Origin: Polaribacter sp.
GTDB taxonomy: Bacteria > Bacteroidota > Bacteroidia > Flavobacteriales > Flavobacteriaceae
NCBI GenBank assembly: GCA_003537695.1
Contig: DPRC01000090.1
Span: forward strand, 12,292 to 23,521
Length of the DNA: 11,230 bases
Reading direction: 5' to 3'
Positions 1 to 7,874 of this stretch are shown piece after piece. The stretch's first letter is position 1. Every line of letters starts with the position of its first letter. The notes below the pieces were generated by a model that was not told the DNA's origin, did not search any database, and saw nothing but the letters and a program-made list of their open reading frames with translations. Made by a program: the position numbers and the translations under genes.

Positions 1-1043
1 TCTAAAACATCTGCTCTATTGGTTGCTGCAATTACAATTACATTGGTATCGGTTCCAAAACCATCCATTTCTGTCAACAATTGGTTTAATGTGTTCTCAC
101 GCTCATCATTTCCACCAGTCATACTATTCTTACCTCGCGCTCTTCCCACCGCATCAATCTCATCAATAAAGATAATTGATGGCGATTTTTGGGCCGCTTG
201 TTTAAATAAATCACGCACTCTAGAAGCACCTACACCTACAAACATCTCTACAAAATCAGAACCAGATAAAGAGAAGAAAGGAACTTCAGCTTCACCTGCT
301 ACTGCTTTGGCTAATAAAGTTTTTCCAGTTCCAGGAGGTCCTACTAAAAGTGCTCCTTTAGGTATCTTACCACCTAAGGAGGTGTATTTTTCTGGGTTCT
401 TTAGGAAGTCTACAATTTCTTGAACCTCTTCTTTAGCACCTTCTAAACCTGCAACATTGGCAAAAGTTGTTTTTACTTTCGTGTCTTTGTCAAATAACTT
501 AGCTTTCGATTTTCCAATACTAAAGATCTGACCTCCGCCTCCAGCACCTGCACCGCCACCAGACATTCTTTTCATAAAAAACAACCAAACGGCAATCAAT
601 ATAATAAAAGGTAAAAAACCAAGTAAGGTGTCCACCATGCTTGTTCTTCCTTCATTTTTTAAATCAAAAGTTAATTGATTTTCTTTTCGAGCGCGCTCTA
701 AATCATTTTCAAAATTTTGCAAATCACCAAAGTTGTATTCATACAAAGATTCTCCTTTTCTGTAGAAAGCAGAATTGGTGAGTTTTTGATATTTGCTTTT
801 ACTTAGGGCATCTTCCTTTATAAAAACTTGTGCAACATTGTTATTTACAACGATGATTTTAGAGATATCGTTTTCTCTTAAAACTTCATTAAATTCGTTT
901 TTAGAGATACTTTGTGTTGCTAAATCACCACCACTAAAAATCTGAAAACTAATTAAAAGTAGTATGACAGCGCCGTAAATCCAATAAGTATTGAATTTAA
1001 ACTTGGGTGTGTTTTTATTGTTTTCCTTTTTATTTTCGTCCAT
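1..1043 (-). CDS. ftsH: ATP-dependent zinc metalloprotease FtsH, C-terminus beyond the window
   Basis: Membrane-anchored AAA+ protease that unfolds and degrades misfolded or short-lived membrane and cytosolic proteins. The window shows the first 347 residues. A charged N-terminus is followed by TM1 (about 21-37), an extracytoplasmic segment, TM2 (about 139-156) and a Gly-rich linker (from about 161). The AAA module then carries Walker A GPPGTGKT (235-242), the pore loop MFVG (267-270), Walker B IIFIDEID (290-297) and the start of the second region of homology (TGGNDEREN, 309-317). The reading frame leaves the window at ...NRADVL, so the arginine finger and the HExxH zinc site are outside and cannot be judged. 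ATG at 1043-1041 is chosen because it gives a normal FtsH N-terminus 18 bp after the rsfS stop. The gene is probably co-transcribed with rsfS. Family assignment is near certain. Confidence 0.97.
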   Translation of the reverse strand, partial: MDENKKENNKNTPKFKFNTYWIYGAVILLLISFQIFSGGDLATQSISKNEFNEVLRENDISKIIVVNNNVAQVFIKEDALSKSKYQKLTNSAFYRKGESLYEYNFGDLQNFENDLERARKENQLTFDLKNEGRTSMVDTLLGFLPFIILIAVWLFFMKRMSGGGAGAGGGGQIFSIGKSKAKLFDKDTKVKTTFANVAGLEGAKEEVQEIVDFLKNPEKYTSLGGKIPKGALLVGPPGTGKTLLAKAVAGEAEVPFFSLSGSDFVEMFVGVGASRVRDLFKQAAQKSPSIIFIDEIDAVGRARGKNSMTGGNDERENTLNQLLTEMDGFGTDTNVIVIAATNRADVL

Positions 1044-1061
1044 TTTATTTTATATAAAAAT

Positions 1062-1430
1062 TTAAGCTGGTTTAATTTCTGTAATTTTTGCATCTCCCCA
1101 AAGACTTTCTATATCATAATAGTCTCTGATCTGCTTTTGAAAAACATGCACCACAACATGTACATAATCCATTAAAACCCATTCAGCATTGTTCTCACCT
1201 TCAATATGCCAAGGTTTGTCCCTGATTTGTTTGCTTACTGTTTTTTGAATAGAACTAGAAATTGCTTTTACTTGTGTGTTCGAATTACCAGAGCAGATTA
1301 TAAAATAATCACATACGGTATTTTCAATATCTCGTAAGTCTAGCAACTGAATATTTTCTCCCTTAACCTCTTCAATTCCTTGAAATATTACAGCGATTAA
1401 ATCGTCTGTACTTACTTGCTTTTTAGTCAT
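1062..1430 (-). CDS. rsfS: Ribosomal silencing factor RsfS (YbeB/Iojap family)
   Basis: RsfS binds ribosomal protein uL14 on the large subunit, blocks joining of the subunits and damps translation in starvation. At 122 residues it has the usual bacterial length. Family landmarks are DYFIICSGNS (41-50), the conserved region after it containing TQVKAI (52-57), and the signature segment with EWVLMDY (83-89), VVVHVF (92-97) and IESLWGDA (107-114). The common DYGDVVVHVF form reads DYVHVVVHVF here. The gene is first in a two-gene unit with ftsH, 18 bp apart, and divergent from birA. A TAACTTTG box lies 23 bp upstream of the ATG. Assignment is by motif and by the well-known rsfS-ftsH order in flavobacteria. 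Confidence 0.95.
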   Translation of the reverse strand: MTKKQVSTDDLIAVIFQGIEEVKGENIQLLDLRDIENTVCDYFIICSGNSNTQVKAISSSIQKTVSKQIRDKPWHIEGENNAEWVLMDYVHVVVHVFQKQIRDYYDIESLWGDAKITEIKPA

Positions 1431-1452
1431 TAATTCTTTTCTAATTTAAATG

Positions 1453-1460
1453 CAAAGTTA
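1453..1460 (-). promoter_or_regulatory. Putative -7 promoter box of rsfS-ftsH
   Basis: Read on the minus strand the site is TAACTTTG followed by C, an exact match to the Bacteroidota -7 consensus TAnnTTTG. It lies 22 bp before the rsfS ATG, which predicts a leader of roughly 15 nt. I see no TTTG-like -33 element at the expected distance. The box is separated by only 3 bp from the oppositely directed box of birA. Confidence 0.55.
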
Positions 1461-1463
1461 TTC

Positions 1464-1471
1464 TATTTTTG
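1464..1471 (+). promoter_or_regulatory. Putative -7 promoter box of birA
   Basis: TATTTTTG followed by C matches TAnnTTTG and lies about 46 bp before the TTG start of birA. No convincing -33 element is visible. In an AT-rich spacer a T-run match is weaker evidence than the TAACTTTG box on the other strand, so this is the less certain of the two. Confidence 0.4.
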
Positions 1472-1517
1472 CGAGTATTTTGTGTATTATTGAACTACTT
1501 TACACTTTATTTAACAC

Positions 1518-2249
1518 TTGAAAATAATCAAACTTAGTGCCATCGACTCTACCAATTCTTTTTTAAAAGATTTGGCACTAACTTCCGCCATTGAAAATTT
1601 TACTGTGGTAGCTGCAGACTCTCAGCTAAAAGGAAGAGGGCAACAGGGAAGTAGTTGGGTGTCTGAGCCCTTTAAGAACTTGATTTTTAGTGTCTTCGTG
1701 AGGTTTAACTCATTTCATGTTTCAGAAAAAAGGCATCTGAACTTTGCGGTTTCTTTAGCTATTTTTGAGGTATTATTAGCGGAAAATATACCTGATGTAG
1801 CCATTAAATGGCCAAACGACATTCTGTCAGGAAATAAAAAAACATGTGGTATTTTAATTGAAAATAGTTTAAAAGGAACAGAAATATCATCTGCTGTTAT
1901 TGGAATAGGTTTAAATGTAAATCAAACAGATTTTCCGGCTTCTTTGGAGAAAGCAAGTTCTTTGCAGTTGTTGCGACATCAAAACTTTGATTTAGACAGT
2001 CTCTTAAAAAAGATTATTTTAAAATTGAAATTAAAAATTGCGCTTTTAGAAGCAAAAGAGTTTAAAGCACTAGAAACTGCATATCTTCATGTGTTGTATA
2101 AAAAAAACATCCCTACAATGTTTAAAGATAGTAAGGATGCTTTATTTATGGGCATGGTTCTTGGAGTTTCTGAGGAAGGCAAACTGCAAGTAGCTTTAGA
2201 AGATGAGCGTGTATTAGAGTTTGGGATTAAAGAAATTTCCTTTCTCTAA
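1518..2249 (+). CDS. birA: Biotin--[acetyl-CoA-carboxylase] ligase, catalytic type without DNA-binding domain
   Basis: Activates biotin to biotinyl-AMP and attaches it to the lysine of the biotin carboxyl carrier domain of carboxylases. The 243 residues start directly with the catalytic fold (substrate segment IDSTNSFLK, 9-17). The adenylate-binding loop is GRGQQGSSW (39-47), followed by KWPNDI (97-102), whose lysine is the conserved one, then GILIE (111-115) and IGIGLNVNQ (128-136). A small C-terminal SH3-like domain follows. The N-terminal winged helix of E. coli BirA is absent, so it should not act as a repressor. The start is TTG at 1518: an in-frame TAA lies at 1512-1514 and the next in-frame ATG is deep in the protein. 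It converges on the SRPBCC gene with overlapping stop codons. Confidence 0.95.
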   Translation: MKIIKLSAIDSTNSFLKDLALTSAIENFTVVAADSQLKGRGQQGSSWVSEPFKNLIFSVFVRFNSFHVSEKRHLNFAVSLAIFEVLLAENIPDVAIKWPNDILSGNKKTCGILIENSLKGTEISSAVIGIGLNVNQTDFPASLEKASSLQLLRHQNFDLDSLLKKIILKLKLKIALLEAKEFKALETAYLHVLYKKNIPTMFKDSKDALFMGMVLGVSEEGKLQVALEDERVLEFGIKEISFL

Positions 2250-2635
2250 AGTTTCCCAATATTTTCAGATAATGTGGTTACAAATTTATTTAAGGGTTTT
2301 GTAATCATCATGGCCATCATAGGGTTAAAGTCACCTTCAAAAATTAAAGAAACCTCGCTTTTGTTTTCTGTAATTTCCTTAATATTCGCACTCAGTGTAA
2401 AAGGTAATTTGCTACTAGCGGCGCCCAAAGTAACATTTGAAAAGGGTGTTTTTTCCTTTAAAACGAGTCTAATTTCTGGCAATCCAGGCAAACCGAATAA
2501 AAACGAATCTCCGTCAACTTCAAACTTATTGATGTTTTCGGGCATAATTTGTTCAAAATTTTTTACGTCACTAAAAAAATTAAATAAGTGTTCTTGAGAT
2601 TTTTCTAAGCGTATTGTATTTCCTTCTATATTCAT
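2246..2635 (-). CDS. SRPBCC (START/Bet v1-like) family protein
   Basis: A 129-residue protein with the look of a polyketide-cyclase/SRPBCC helix-grip fold. An N-terminal strand (about 3-10) is followed by the helical segment SQEHLFNFFSDVKNFEQIMP (13-32), typical of these domains, then a series of strands and a C-terminal helix (about 107-128). The fold binds hydrophobic ligands in a cavity; no catalytic residues or ligand can be read from the sequence. There is no signal peptide, so it is presumably cytosolic. It lies 13 bp after pyrE on the same strand and is probably co-transcribed with it, an arrangement I associate with flavobacterial genomes. Its TAG stop (2246-2248) overlaps the TAA of birA. 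The fold is fairly sure; the function is unknown. Confidence 0.82.
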   Translation of the reverse strand: MNIEGNTIRLEKSQEHLFNFFSDVKNFEQIMPENINKFEVDGDSFLFGLPGLPEIRLVLKEKTPFSNVTLGAASSKLPFTLSANIKEITENKSEVSLIFEGDFNPMMAMMITKPLNKFVTTLSENIGKL

Positions 2636-2648
2636 GTGCGTATCTATT

Positions 2649-3290
2649 TTATTGTTTCCAAGTACTTGGATCGCGTCTCCATTCGTGCAAGGTAATGAGT
2701 TCTTTTTCTGAGATATAGCTGCTATCTAGAGCTTGTTCTAATAAATTTTCGTAATTACTTAAAGTAATTAAATTTATATTCTTGTCTTTAAAGTTCTGGG
2801 TGGCAATGTCAAATCCATAAGAAAAGATGGCAATCATACCTTTAACTACTGCTCCAGCCTCTTTTAAAGCGACTACAGCATTCAGGCTGCTATTTCCTGT
2901 GCTAATTAAATCTTCAATGACCACAACATTTTGTCCGGACTCTAAATATCCTTCAATTTGGTTTTTTCTTCCATGTTTTTTTGGTTCAGGCCTTACATAT
3001 ACAAAGGGAACTCCTAGCTCTTGCGCAACTAATATGCCTATTGCAATAGCACCGGTTGCAACACCCGCTATTACATCTGGTTTTCCATATTGTCTTTCCA
3101 CAATTTTTGCAATTTCTTCTTTTAAGAAAATACGAACTGGGGGATACGAAAGTGTTACTCTATTGTCACAGTAAATTGGAGATTTCCAACCAGATGCCCA
3201 TTGGAAAGGTTCACCAGGATTTAACTTAATAGCCTTCACCTTAAGTAAAAGCTCAGCTGTTTTTTTTGCCGTATCTTTGTTTAAAATCAT
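2649..3290 (-). CDS. pyrE: Orotate phosphoribosyltransferase
   Basis: Converts orotate and PRPP to orotidine 5'-monophosphate, the fifth step of de novo pyrimidine synthesis, in the cytosol. The 213-residue length is typical. The PRPP-binding motif is VVVIEDLISTGNSS (122-135). The flexible catalytic loop is RPEPKKHGRKNQIEG (100-114), with lysines 104, 105 and 109 and His106. Orotate-site residues fall in the SGWKSPIYCDNR region (33-44). ATG at 3290 gives the usual MILNKDTAKK opening. It heads an operon with the SRPBCC gene. The NUDIX gene is divergent, with the two likely start codons 7 bp apart. No decayed motif is seen. Confidence 0.97.
   Translation of the reverse strand: MILNKDTAKKTAELLLKVKAIKLNPGEPFQWASGWKSPIYCDNRVTLSYPPVRIFLKEEIAKIVERQYGKPDVIAGVATGAIAIGILVAQELGVPFVYVRPEPKKHGRKNQIEGYLESGQNVVVIEDLISTGNSSLNAVVALKEAGAVVKGMIAIFSYGFDIATQNFKDKNINLITLSNYENLLEQALDSSYISEKELITLHEWRRDPSTWKQ
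3272..3279 (+). promoter_or_regulatory. Putative -7 promoter box of the NUDIX gene, inside pyrE
   Basis: TATCTTTG matches TAnnTTTG exactly and lies 18 bp before the ATG at 3298, so the transcript would have a leader of about 10-15 nt. The box lies within the first codons of pyrE on the other strand (the NKDT residues). Because that peptide is well conserved, the match could be a by-product of coding. No -33 element is obvious. Confidence 0.4.
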
Positions 3291-3294
3291 AATG

Positions 3295-3302
3295 CAAATG
3301 TA
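3295..3302 (-). promoter_or_regulatory. Putative -7 promoter box of pyrE, inside the NUDIX start region
   Basis: Read on the minus strand, TACATTTG followed by C matches TAnnTTTG. It ends 4 bp before the pyrE ATG, so transcription would begin at or next to the start codon and the mRNA would be leaderless or nearly so. A TTG triplet (3326-3328, minus strand) could be a -33 element, but the 23-bp spacing is longer than the usual 19-21. Confidence 0.4.
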
Positions 3303-3894
3303 TGTAGTTTTTGTAAATGATAAACCAATTATTGTGACATCTTCACAAAAAAAAGAGAATAGCTACCCTATTTATATTCTCAAGAATAGTGTTGTAGAAG
3401 AAATTATCCATAAATTAAAAAATAAAGATATTAAGGGTGTAAACTTATATACACCTGATTTAGAGAAAGGTTGGAATGCTTTTATAAAGTCTTTTCACAC
3501 CGTTTCAGCTGCAGGAGGTTTAGTCTTGAACCCAAATAAGGAAATATTATTTATTTATAGATCTGAAAAATGGGATTTACCAAAAGGAAGAATTGAATTA
3601 GGAGAGTCCACAGAAGAAGCTGCAATTAGAGAAGTAGAAGAAGAATGTGGTATTTCCAATTTAAAGTTGGTAAAGCCACTCATTACTACATATCACACTT
3701 ATTTTCAAGATGGATTAAAATTAAAGGAAACTTTCTGGTTTCTCATGACTTCTGACTCGGAAGAAGTATTGGTTCCGCAATTAGAGGAAGGAATTACAAT
3801 TGCAGTTTTTAAAAATCAGACAGCAATTACAGATGCTCTTCAAAATTCATATAAAAATATTGAACTGGTGTATGATACTTTCCTGAAAATGTGA
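3298..3894 (+). CDS. NUDIX hydrolase domain protein
   Basis: Cytosolic hydrolase of the NUDIX superfamily, which cleaves nucleoside diphosphates linked to another group; the substrate cannot be read here. With the ATG at 3298 the protein has 198 residues. An N-terminal region of about 65 residues precedes the NUDIX fold (about 68-150). The complete Nudix box G-x5-E-x7-REVEEECGI spans 97-119 (G97, E103, R111, E112, E115, E116, G118), so metal binding should be intact. Two other in-frame starts exist: ATG at 3292 and TTG at 3277, the latter overlapping pyrE. I prefer 3298 because the protein then begins MYVVFVNDKP, the usual opening for this flavobacterial family. The gene is divergent from pyrE and ends 51 bp before the SulP gene. 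Confidence 0.92.
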   Translation: MYVVFVNDKPIIVTSSQKKENSYPIYILKNSVVEEIIHKLKNKDIKGVNLYTPDLEKGWNAFIKSFHTVSAAGGLVLNPNKEILFIYRSEKWDLPKGRIELGESTEEAAIREVEEECGISNLKLVKPLITTYHTYFQDGLKLKETFWFLMTSDSEEVLVPQLEEGITIAVFKNQTAITDALQNSYKNIELVYDTFLKM

Positions 3895-3912
3895 TATTCT
3901 CGAAAAACCTTC

Positions 3913-3920
3913 TATCTTTG
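3913..3920 (+). promoter_or_regulatory. Putative -7 promoter box of the SulP gene
   Basis: TATCTTTG followed by CCGCC matches TAnnTTTG in the 51-bp gap between the NUDIX stop and the SulP ATG. It predicts a start site near 3926 and a leader of about 20 nt. It lies outside coding sequence, so coding constraint does not explain it. No -33 TTTG is seen at the expected distance. This is the best supported of the five promoter boxes. Confidence 0.6.
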
Positions 3921-3945
3921 CCGCCGTGCAAAAAGCAACTAAATT

Positions 3946-5574
3946 ATGACTGAATTTATTACCAAAAGAGTAAAAAACGTAAGAAATGACGTGCTATCCG
4001 GTATTACCGTGGCATTGGCATTAGTACCTGAAGCTGTGGCATTTGCCTTTGTTGCTGGCGTAGATCCATTAGTTGGACTATATGCTGCATTTATGGTAGG
4101 TTTAATCACTTCGATCTTTGGTGGACGTCCAGGAATGATTTCAGGAGCAACGGGCGCTTTAGCAGTCGTAATGGTTTCTTTAGTAGCTCAGGGGAATGAC
4201 ATGGGGAATCCAGGTGAAGACTTGGGATTATACTATCTCTTTTTAACAGTTATTTTAATGGGGGTCATACAGGTTTTAGCAGGGGTATTAAAACTTGGTA
4301 AATTTGTAAGATTAATTCCGCATCCTGTTATGATGGGATTTGTAAATGGTCTGGCAATTGTGATTTTTTTATCGCAACTAGGAATGTTTAAACAAACCAT
4401 TGGAGGAGAAAAAGTATGGTTAGAAGGGATTTCATTGTGGTATATGATCGGATTGGTGGCATTGACTATGTGTATCATGTGGGGATTGCCAAAAATAAAA
4501 GCAACACAAAAATTACCGGAAGCACTGATTGCTATTTTGGTGGTAACAGGAATTGTAATTTTCTCTAATTTAGATGCTGCTACTGTTGGTTCTTTTATTA
4601 AAGATGGTGGCGGAAATGGCTTAAAAGGTGGTTTTCCTGTACCCGTTTTAGAAACTTTTTCTAGAATTCCGATGAACTTTGAAACATTAAAATTTATTTT
4701 TCCATACGCTTTAATATTAGCGGCTATCGGATTGATTGAATCGCTAATGACCTTAAATTTAATTGACGATTTAACAGAAACTCGTGGAAACTCTAACCGG
4801 GAATGTGTTGCACAAGGTGGTGCTAATATTCTTACAGGTTTGTTTGGTGGTATGGGTGGTTGTGCTATGATTGGTCAATCTATTATCAATATAAAAGGCG
4901 GGGGACGTGGCCGTTTATCTGGAATTACTGCGGCAGTTATGTTATTAATGTTCATTCTTTTTGCTTCTTCGTATATAGAGCAAGTACCGATTGCTGCTTT
5001 AGTAGGAGTTATGTTTATGGTGGTCATAGGTACCTTTGCGTGGTCTAGTTTTAGAATTTTAAATAAGATACCCAAGACAGATCTTTTTGTACTAATTCTG
5101 GTGTCTGCATTAACGGTTATATTTGATTTGGCAATTGCTGTTATTTCTGGTGTCATTGTAAGTGCGTTGGTGTTTGCTTGGGAAAGTGCAAGACGTATTA
5201 GAGCTAGAAAACGCATTCGAGAGGATGGTACAAAAGTTTATGAAATCTGGGGACCTTTATTTTTTGGAAGTATTACTGCCTTTAACGAAAAGTTTGATGT
5301 GAAAACGGATCCAGAAAGTATTGAAATAGACTTTATAGAAGCACGTGTTTCAGATCATTCTGCGATCGAAGCTATTTTTGGTTTGGTAGAAAAATATCAG
5401 GCTGCAGGTAAAAAAGTGACTCTAAAACATTTAAGTGAAGACTGTAAGCTTCTGTTGCATAAGTCAAGTCCGATCTTCTTAAACATCATCGAAGAAGATA
5501 TTGACGATCCAAGATATCATTTGGCTGCAAACCCAGAAGACTTTCCAAAACCTTTAGGAGAGTATAAGCTTTAG
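3946..5574 (+). CDS. SulP family inorganic anion transporter with STAS domain
   Basis: Inner-membrane anion carrier of the SLC26/SulP family, 542 residues. The transport domain covers about 1-415 with 12-14 hydrophobic segments. Family marks are VALALVPEAVAFAF (22-35), the PLVGLYAAF signature (41-49), ISGATGALAVV (65-75), the helix IESLMTLNLIDD (264-275), and the conserved stretch with GGMGGCAMIGQS (301-312) and GGGRGRLSG (318-326). A basic hinge (416-424) leads to a C-terminal STAS domain (about 431-515). The loop there that carries the regulatory serine in anti-sigma antagonists reads VSDHSAIEA (468-476). Substrate is not determined: sulfate, bicarbonate and other anions occur in the family. 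From memory of BicA I do not see its characteristic sequence, so I do not call it a bicarbonate carrier. It is monocistronic by context: own promoter box and a strong terminator. Confidence 0.94.
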   Translation: MTEFITKRVKNVRNDVLSGITVALALVPEAVAFAFVAGVDPLVGLYAAFMVGLITSIFGGRPGMISGATGALAVVMVSLVAQGNDMGNPGEDLGLYYLFLTVILMGVIQVLAGVLKLGKFVRLIPHPVMMGFVNGLAIVIFLSQLGMFKQTIGGEKVWLEGISLWYMIGLVALTMCIMWGLPKIKATQKLPEALIAILVVTGIVIFSNLDAATVGSFIKDGGGNGLKGGFPVPVLETFSRIPMNFETLKFIFPYALILAAIGLIESLMTLNLIDDLTETRGNSNRECVAQGGANILTGLFGGMGGCAMIGQSIINIKGGGRGRLSGITAAVMLLMFILFASSYIEQVPIAALVGVMFMVVIGTFAWSSFRILNKIPKTDLFVLILVSALTVIFDLAIAVISGVIVSALVFAWESARRIRARKRIREDGTKVYEIWGPLFFGSITAFNEKFDVKTDPESIEIDFIEARVSDHSAIEAIFGLVEKYQAAGKKVTLKHLSEDCKLLLHKSSPIFLNIIEEDIDDPRYHLAANPEDFPKPLGEYKL

Positions 5575-5600
5575 AAAATATAAAGTAATAGCAATTAAAG

Positions 5601-5641
5601 TAACTAAAAAATCCGAGACATTGTCTCGGATTTTTTAGTTA
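5601..5641. terminator. Bidirectional intrinsic terminator between SulP and iorB
   Basis: A 19-bp perfect inverted repeat: 5601-5619 pairs with 5623-5641 around a 3-nt loop (ATT). The GC core is TCCGAGAC/GTCTCGGA. It is flanked by A6 on the left arm and T6 on the right, so the transcript from either strand has a U-tract on its 3' side. It sits 26 bp after the SulP stop and 16 bp after the iorB stop, and so serves both convergent units. Confidence 0.93.
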
Positions 5642-5657
5642 CCACTGTTGTAATTAA

Positions 5658-7874
5658 TTAAACCATTCCTAAATCACTTAGCGGCAAACTTCGCACACGT
5701 TCTCCGGTGGCATTGAATATGGCGTTGCAAATAGCTGGAGCAATCACAGGAACTCCGGGCTCTCCAACACCTGTTGGCGGTTCTTTCATGGCATCTACAA
5801 TGTTAATGTGAATGTTTGGTGCATCTTGCATCCGTGTCATCTGGTAGTCGTAGAAATTGTTTTGAGCTACGGCACCCTCCTCCATAGAAATCTTTCCATA
5901 TAGGGCTATCGACATTCCAAAAATTGCCGCACCTTCTAACTGATTTTTAATATTGTCTTTATTTAAGGCCAATCCGCAATCGATGGTCGTCCAAATATTT
6001 TCTACTTTCACTTTTTTATTGAGCACAGATACTTCTACAATGGTAGCAACATAGCTGTAAAAACTGTAATGAATGGCAACTCCCAATCCATGATTTTTTG
6101 GTAATTTTTTACCCCATCCAGCCGCAGTAGCTGTCTTGTTTAATACATTTTTTAAGCGCTTAGAATAAAAGGGAAAAGCGGAATCCCCATTGGTAATTCG
6201 ATCTTCTCCAAGCAAGTCTAAATGAAATTTTATAGGATCTTTTTTTGCTACAAATGCCAATTCGTCAATAAAAGAGTTAATGCCAAATCCACTATGAATG
6301 TGCACAACTGAGCGCATCCATCCAATTCTTACATTGGCTTCTGCTTGCACATTTTCCAATCTAAAATTTTCTAAAAGATAAGGGTTATTGGTAAATCCTT
6401 GGTTCAGTTCAAAGCCAGAGGCGTATTCAGAGAAGGGTTTAAAAGAAGATACAATAGAAGGGAAGCCGACTCGCTGCAGCCAACCTGTAACCTCTCCTTT
6501 TCGATTCAAAGAGCCTTTGAGGTATTGTGCACTTGTCGCATGGTAAAAATCGTGCTGTATATCGTCTTCACGGGTCCATACAACTTGAACGGGCGCTTTT
6601 ATCTTTTTTGAAATAGCAACCGCTTCTACCACAAAGTCTGATTTTGATTTTCGGCCAAATCCACCCCCTAAAAAGGTAACATTTATGGTAATATTCTCCT
6701 CGGGAATCTCAAAGAAATGAGACAACTCGCTACGGGCAGTTTGAGGATCTTGAACAGGTGCCCAAACTTCTATAGTATTCCCTTGAAACCAAGCAGTCGC
6801 ATTGGGCACTTCCATGGGACTGTGTGCCAAAAAAGGAACATGATAGGTGGCTTCAATTAATTTTGCAGCTACTTCAAAGGCAGCCGTAACATTTCCATGC
6901 CCTCCAGGAACTAGTTTACCTGTGGAATGCACGCGCGAAGTGAGCGTTTTTTTAAAGGTTTCAGAATCAAAGGATGCGTTCGCTCCAGGATTCCATTCAA
7001 TGTCCAAATTTGTTTTTCCTTGAAATGCAGCCCATGTATTTTTCGCGATGACGACCATTCCTCCGAACATTCCAAAAAATTTACCGGTAGGTGGAATTAT
7101 TCGAGGTAGTTCAAAAACGGTTTCAACACCAGTAACTTCTTCAGCATATCTTTTATTAAATTTTTTCAGGGTACCAAAAGCAACAGGACATCTTGCAATG
7201 GCTGCAAATTTCATATTGGGCAGTCGAATATCCATACCATATGCTGCAGTTCCATGCGTAAAATCTTTTAAATCAACACTTTTTAAGGTTTTTCCTATAA
7301 ATTTAAAATCTTTAACGTCTTTTAGTTGTATGCTTTCATCGCTAGGAACAGCTACCATAGAAGCTTCGGCGACTAAATCACCAAAGAAAAGGGATTCTTG
7401 TGTGTTTTTATTAAGTATAAAATGATTTTTGGCACTGCAATCTTCTATGGCAACATTCCATTTTTTTGCAGCAGCAGCAAGCAACATCATTTTTGCACTC
7501 GCACCCATTTTACGCATCGGGGTTAATTGTGTTCTTACACTTCTGGACCCATCGGTATTTTGATTGCCGTATTTTTCATGCCCAATAGCTTGTTTTACAG
7601 AAATAAATTTCCAATCTGCTTCTAATTCATCTGCAATCGCAGAAGCCAGTGAGGTTCTAATTCCCTGTCCCATTTCTGAACGGGAAGCGATGATCGTAAT
7701 GTTTCCGTTTTTTTCTAAGTGAATAAATAAATTGGGGTGAAACCCTTTTGAATCCTTTGTGGGAATAAAGTTTTTTTCGTCAGTTCCAATAGAACAACCT
7801 AGTACAATACCGCCAGTAGCCAGTCCCAGTAGCTTCACAAAATCTCTTCTATCTATTTTATGAATGGTGCTCAT
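5658..7874 (-). CDS. Molybdopterin-binding large subunit, isoquinoline 1-oxidoreductase beta (IorB) type, Tat-exported
   Basis: Large subunit of a xanthine-oxidase-family molybdenum hydroxylase, 738 residues. IorB-like enzymes hydroxylate N-heterocycles or oxidise aldehydes; the actual substrate is unknown. The N-terminus carries a twin-arginine motif DRRDFVK (8-14), a short hydrophobic stretch and Cys27 in VLGC, a possible lipobox. The mature part shows the hammerhead motif TAAYGMDIRLPN (209-220), SPMEVPNATA (352-361), cofactor loop GGGFGRK (403-409), GWMRSV (518-523) with FIDELA (535-540), and GVGEPGVPV (702-710), where Glu705 fits the catalytic glutamate. As in IorB, there is no fused FeS or FAD domain. 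The ATG overlaps the stop of the small-subunit gene (ATGA), implying translational coupling. No molybdenum-cofactor maturation gene lies nearby in the window. Confidence 0.92.
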   Translation of the reverse strand: MSTIHKIDRRDFVKLLGLATGGIVLGCSIGTDEKNFIPTKDSKGFHPNLFIHLEKNGNITIIASRSEMGQGIRTSLASAIADELEADWKFISVKQAIGHEKYGNQNTDGSRSVRTQLTPMRKMGASAKMMLLAAAAKKWNVAIEDCSAKNHFILNKNTQESLFFGDLVAEASMVAVPSDESIQLKDVKDFKFIGKTLKSVDLKDFTHGTAAYGMDIRLPNMKFAAIARCPVAFGTLKKFNKRYAEEVTGVETVFELPRIIPPTGKFFGMFGGMVVIAKNTWAAFQGKTNLDIEWNPGANASFDSETFKKTLTSRVHSTGKLVPGGHGNVTAAFEVAAKLIEATYHVPFLAHSPMEVPNATAWFQGNTIEVWAPVQDPQTARSELSHFFEIPEENITINVTFLGGGFGRKSKSDFVVEAVAISKKIKAPVQVVWTREDDIQHDFYHATSAQYLKGSLNRKGEVTGWLQRVGFPSIVSSFKPFSEYASGFELNQGFTNNPYLLENFRLENVQAEANVRIGWMRSVVHIHSGFGINSFIDELAFVAKKDPIKFHLDLLGEDRITNGDSAFPFYSKRLKNVLNKTATAAGWGKKLPKNHGLGVAIHYSFYSYVATIVEVSVLNKKVKVENIWTTIDCGLALNKDNIKNQLEGAAIFGMSIALYGKISMEEGAVAQNNFYDYQMTRMQDAPNIHINIVDAMKEPPTGVGEPGVPVIAPAICNAIFNATGERVRSLPLSDLGMV

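Noticed and set aside
19..423. Open frame of 134 codons on the plus strand
   Set aside because: It lies antisense to the AAA domain of ftsH, which has intact motifs throughout. The antisense frame shows no family features.
2274..3174. Two plus-strand open frames opposite the SRPBCC gene and pyrE
   Set aside because: They are mirrors of well-supported minus-strand genes with conserved motifs, and there is no promoter box or start context of their own.
3946..5574. Possibility that the SulP protein is a BicA-type bicarbonate carrier
   Set aside because: The GGMGGCAMIGQS region does not resemble BicA as I remember it, and no carbonic anhydrase gene is adjacent. The substrate is left open.
6399..7425. 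Plus-strand open frames opposite the large molybdoenzyme subunit
   Set aside because: The minus strand has one uninterrupted 738-residue frame with all cofactor motifs. The plus-strand frames are short and overlap one another.
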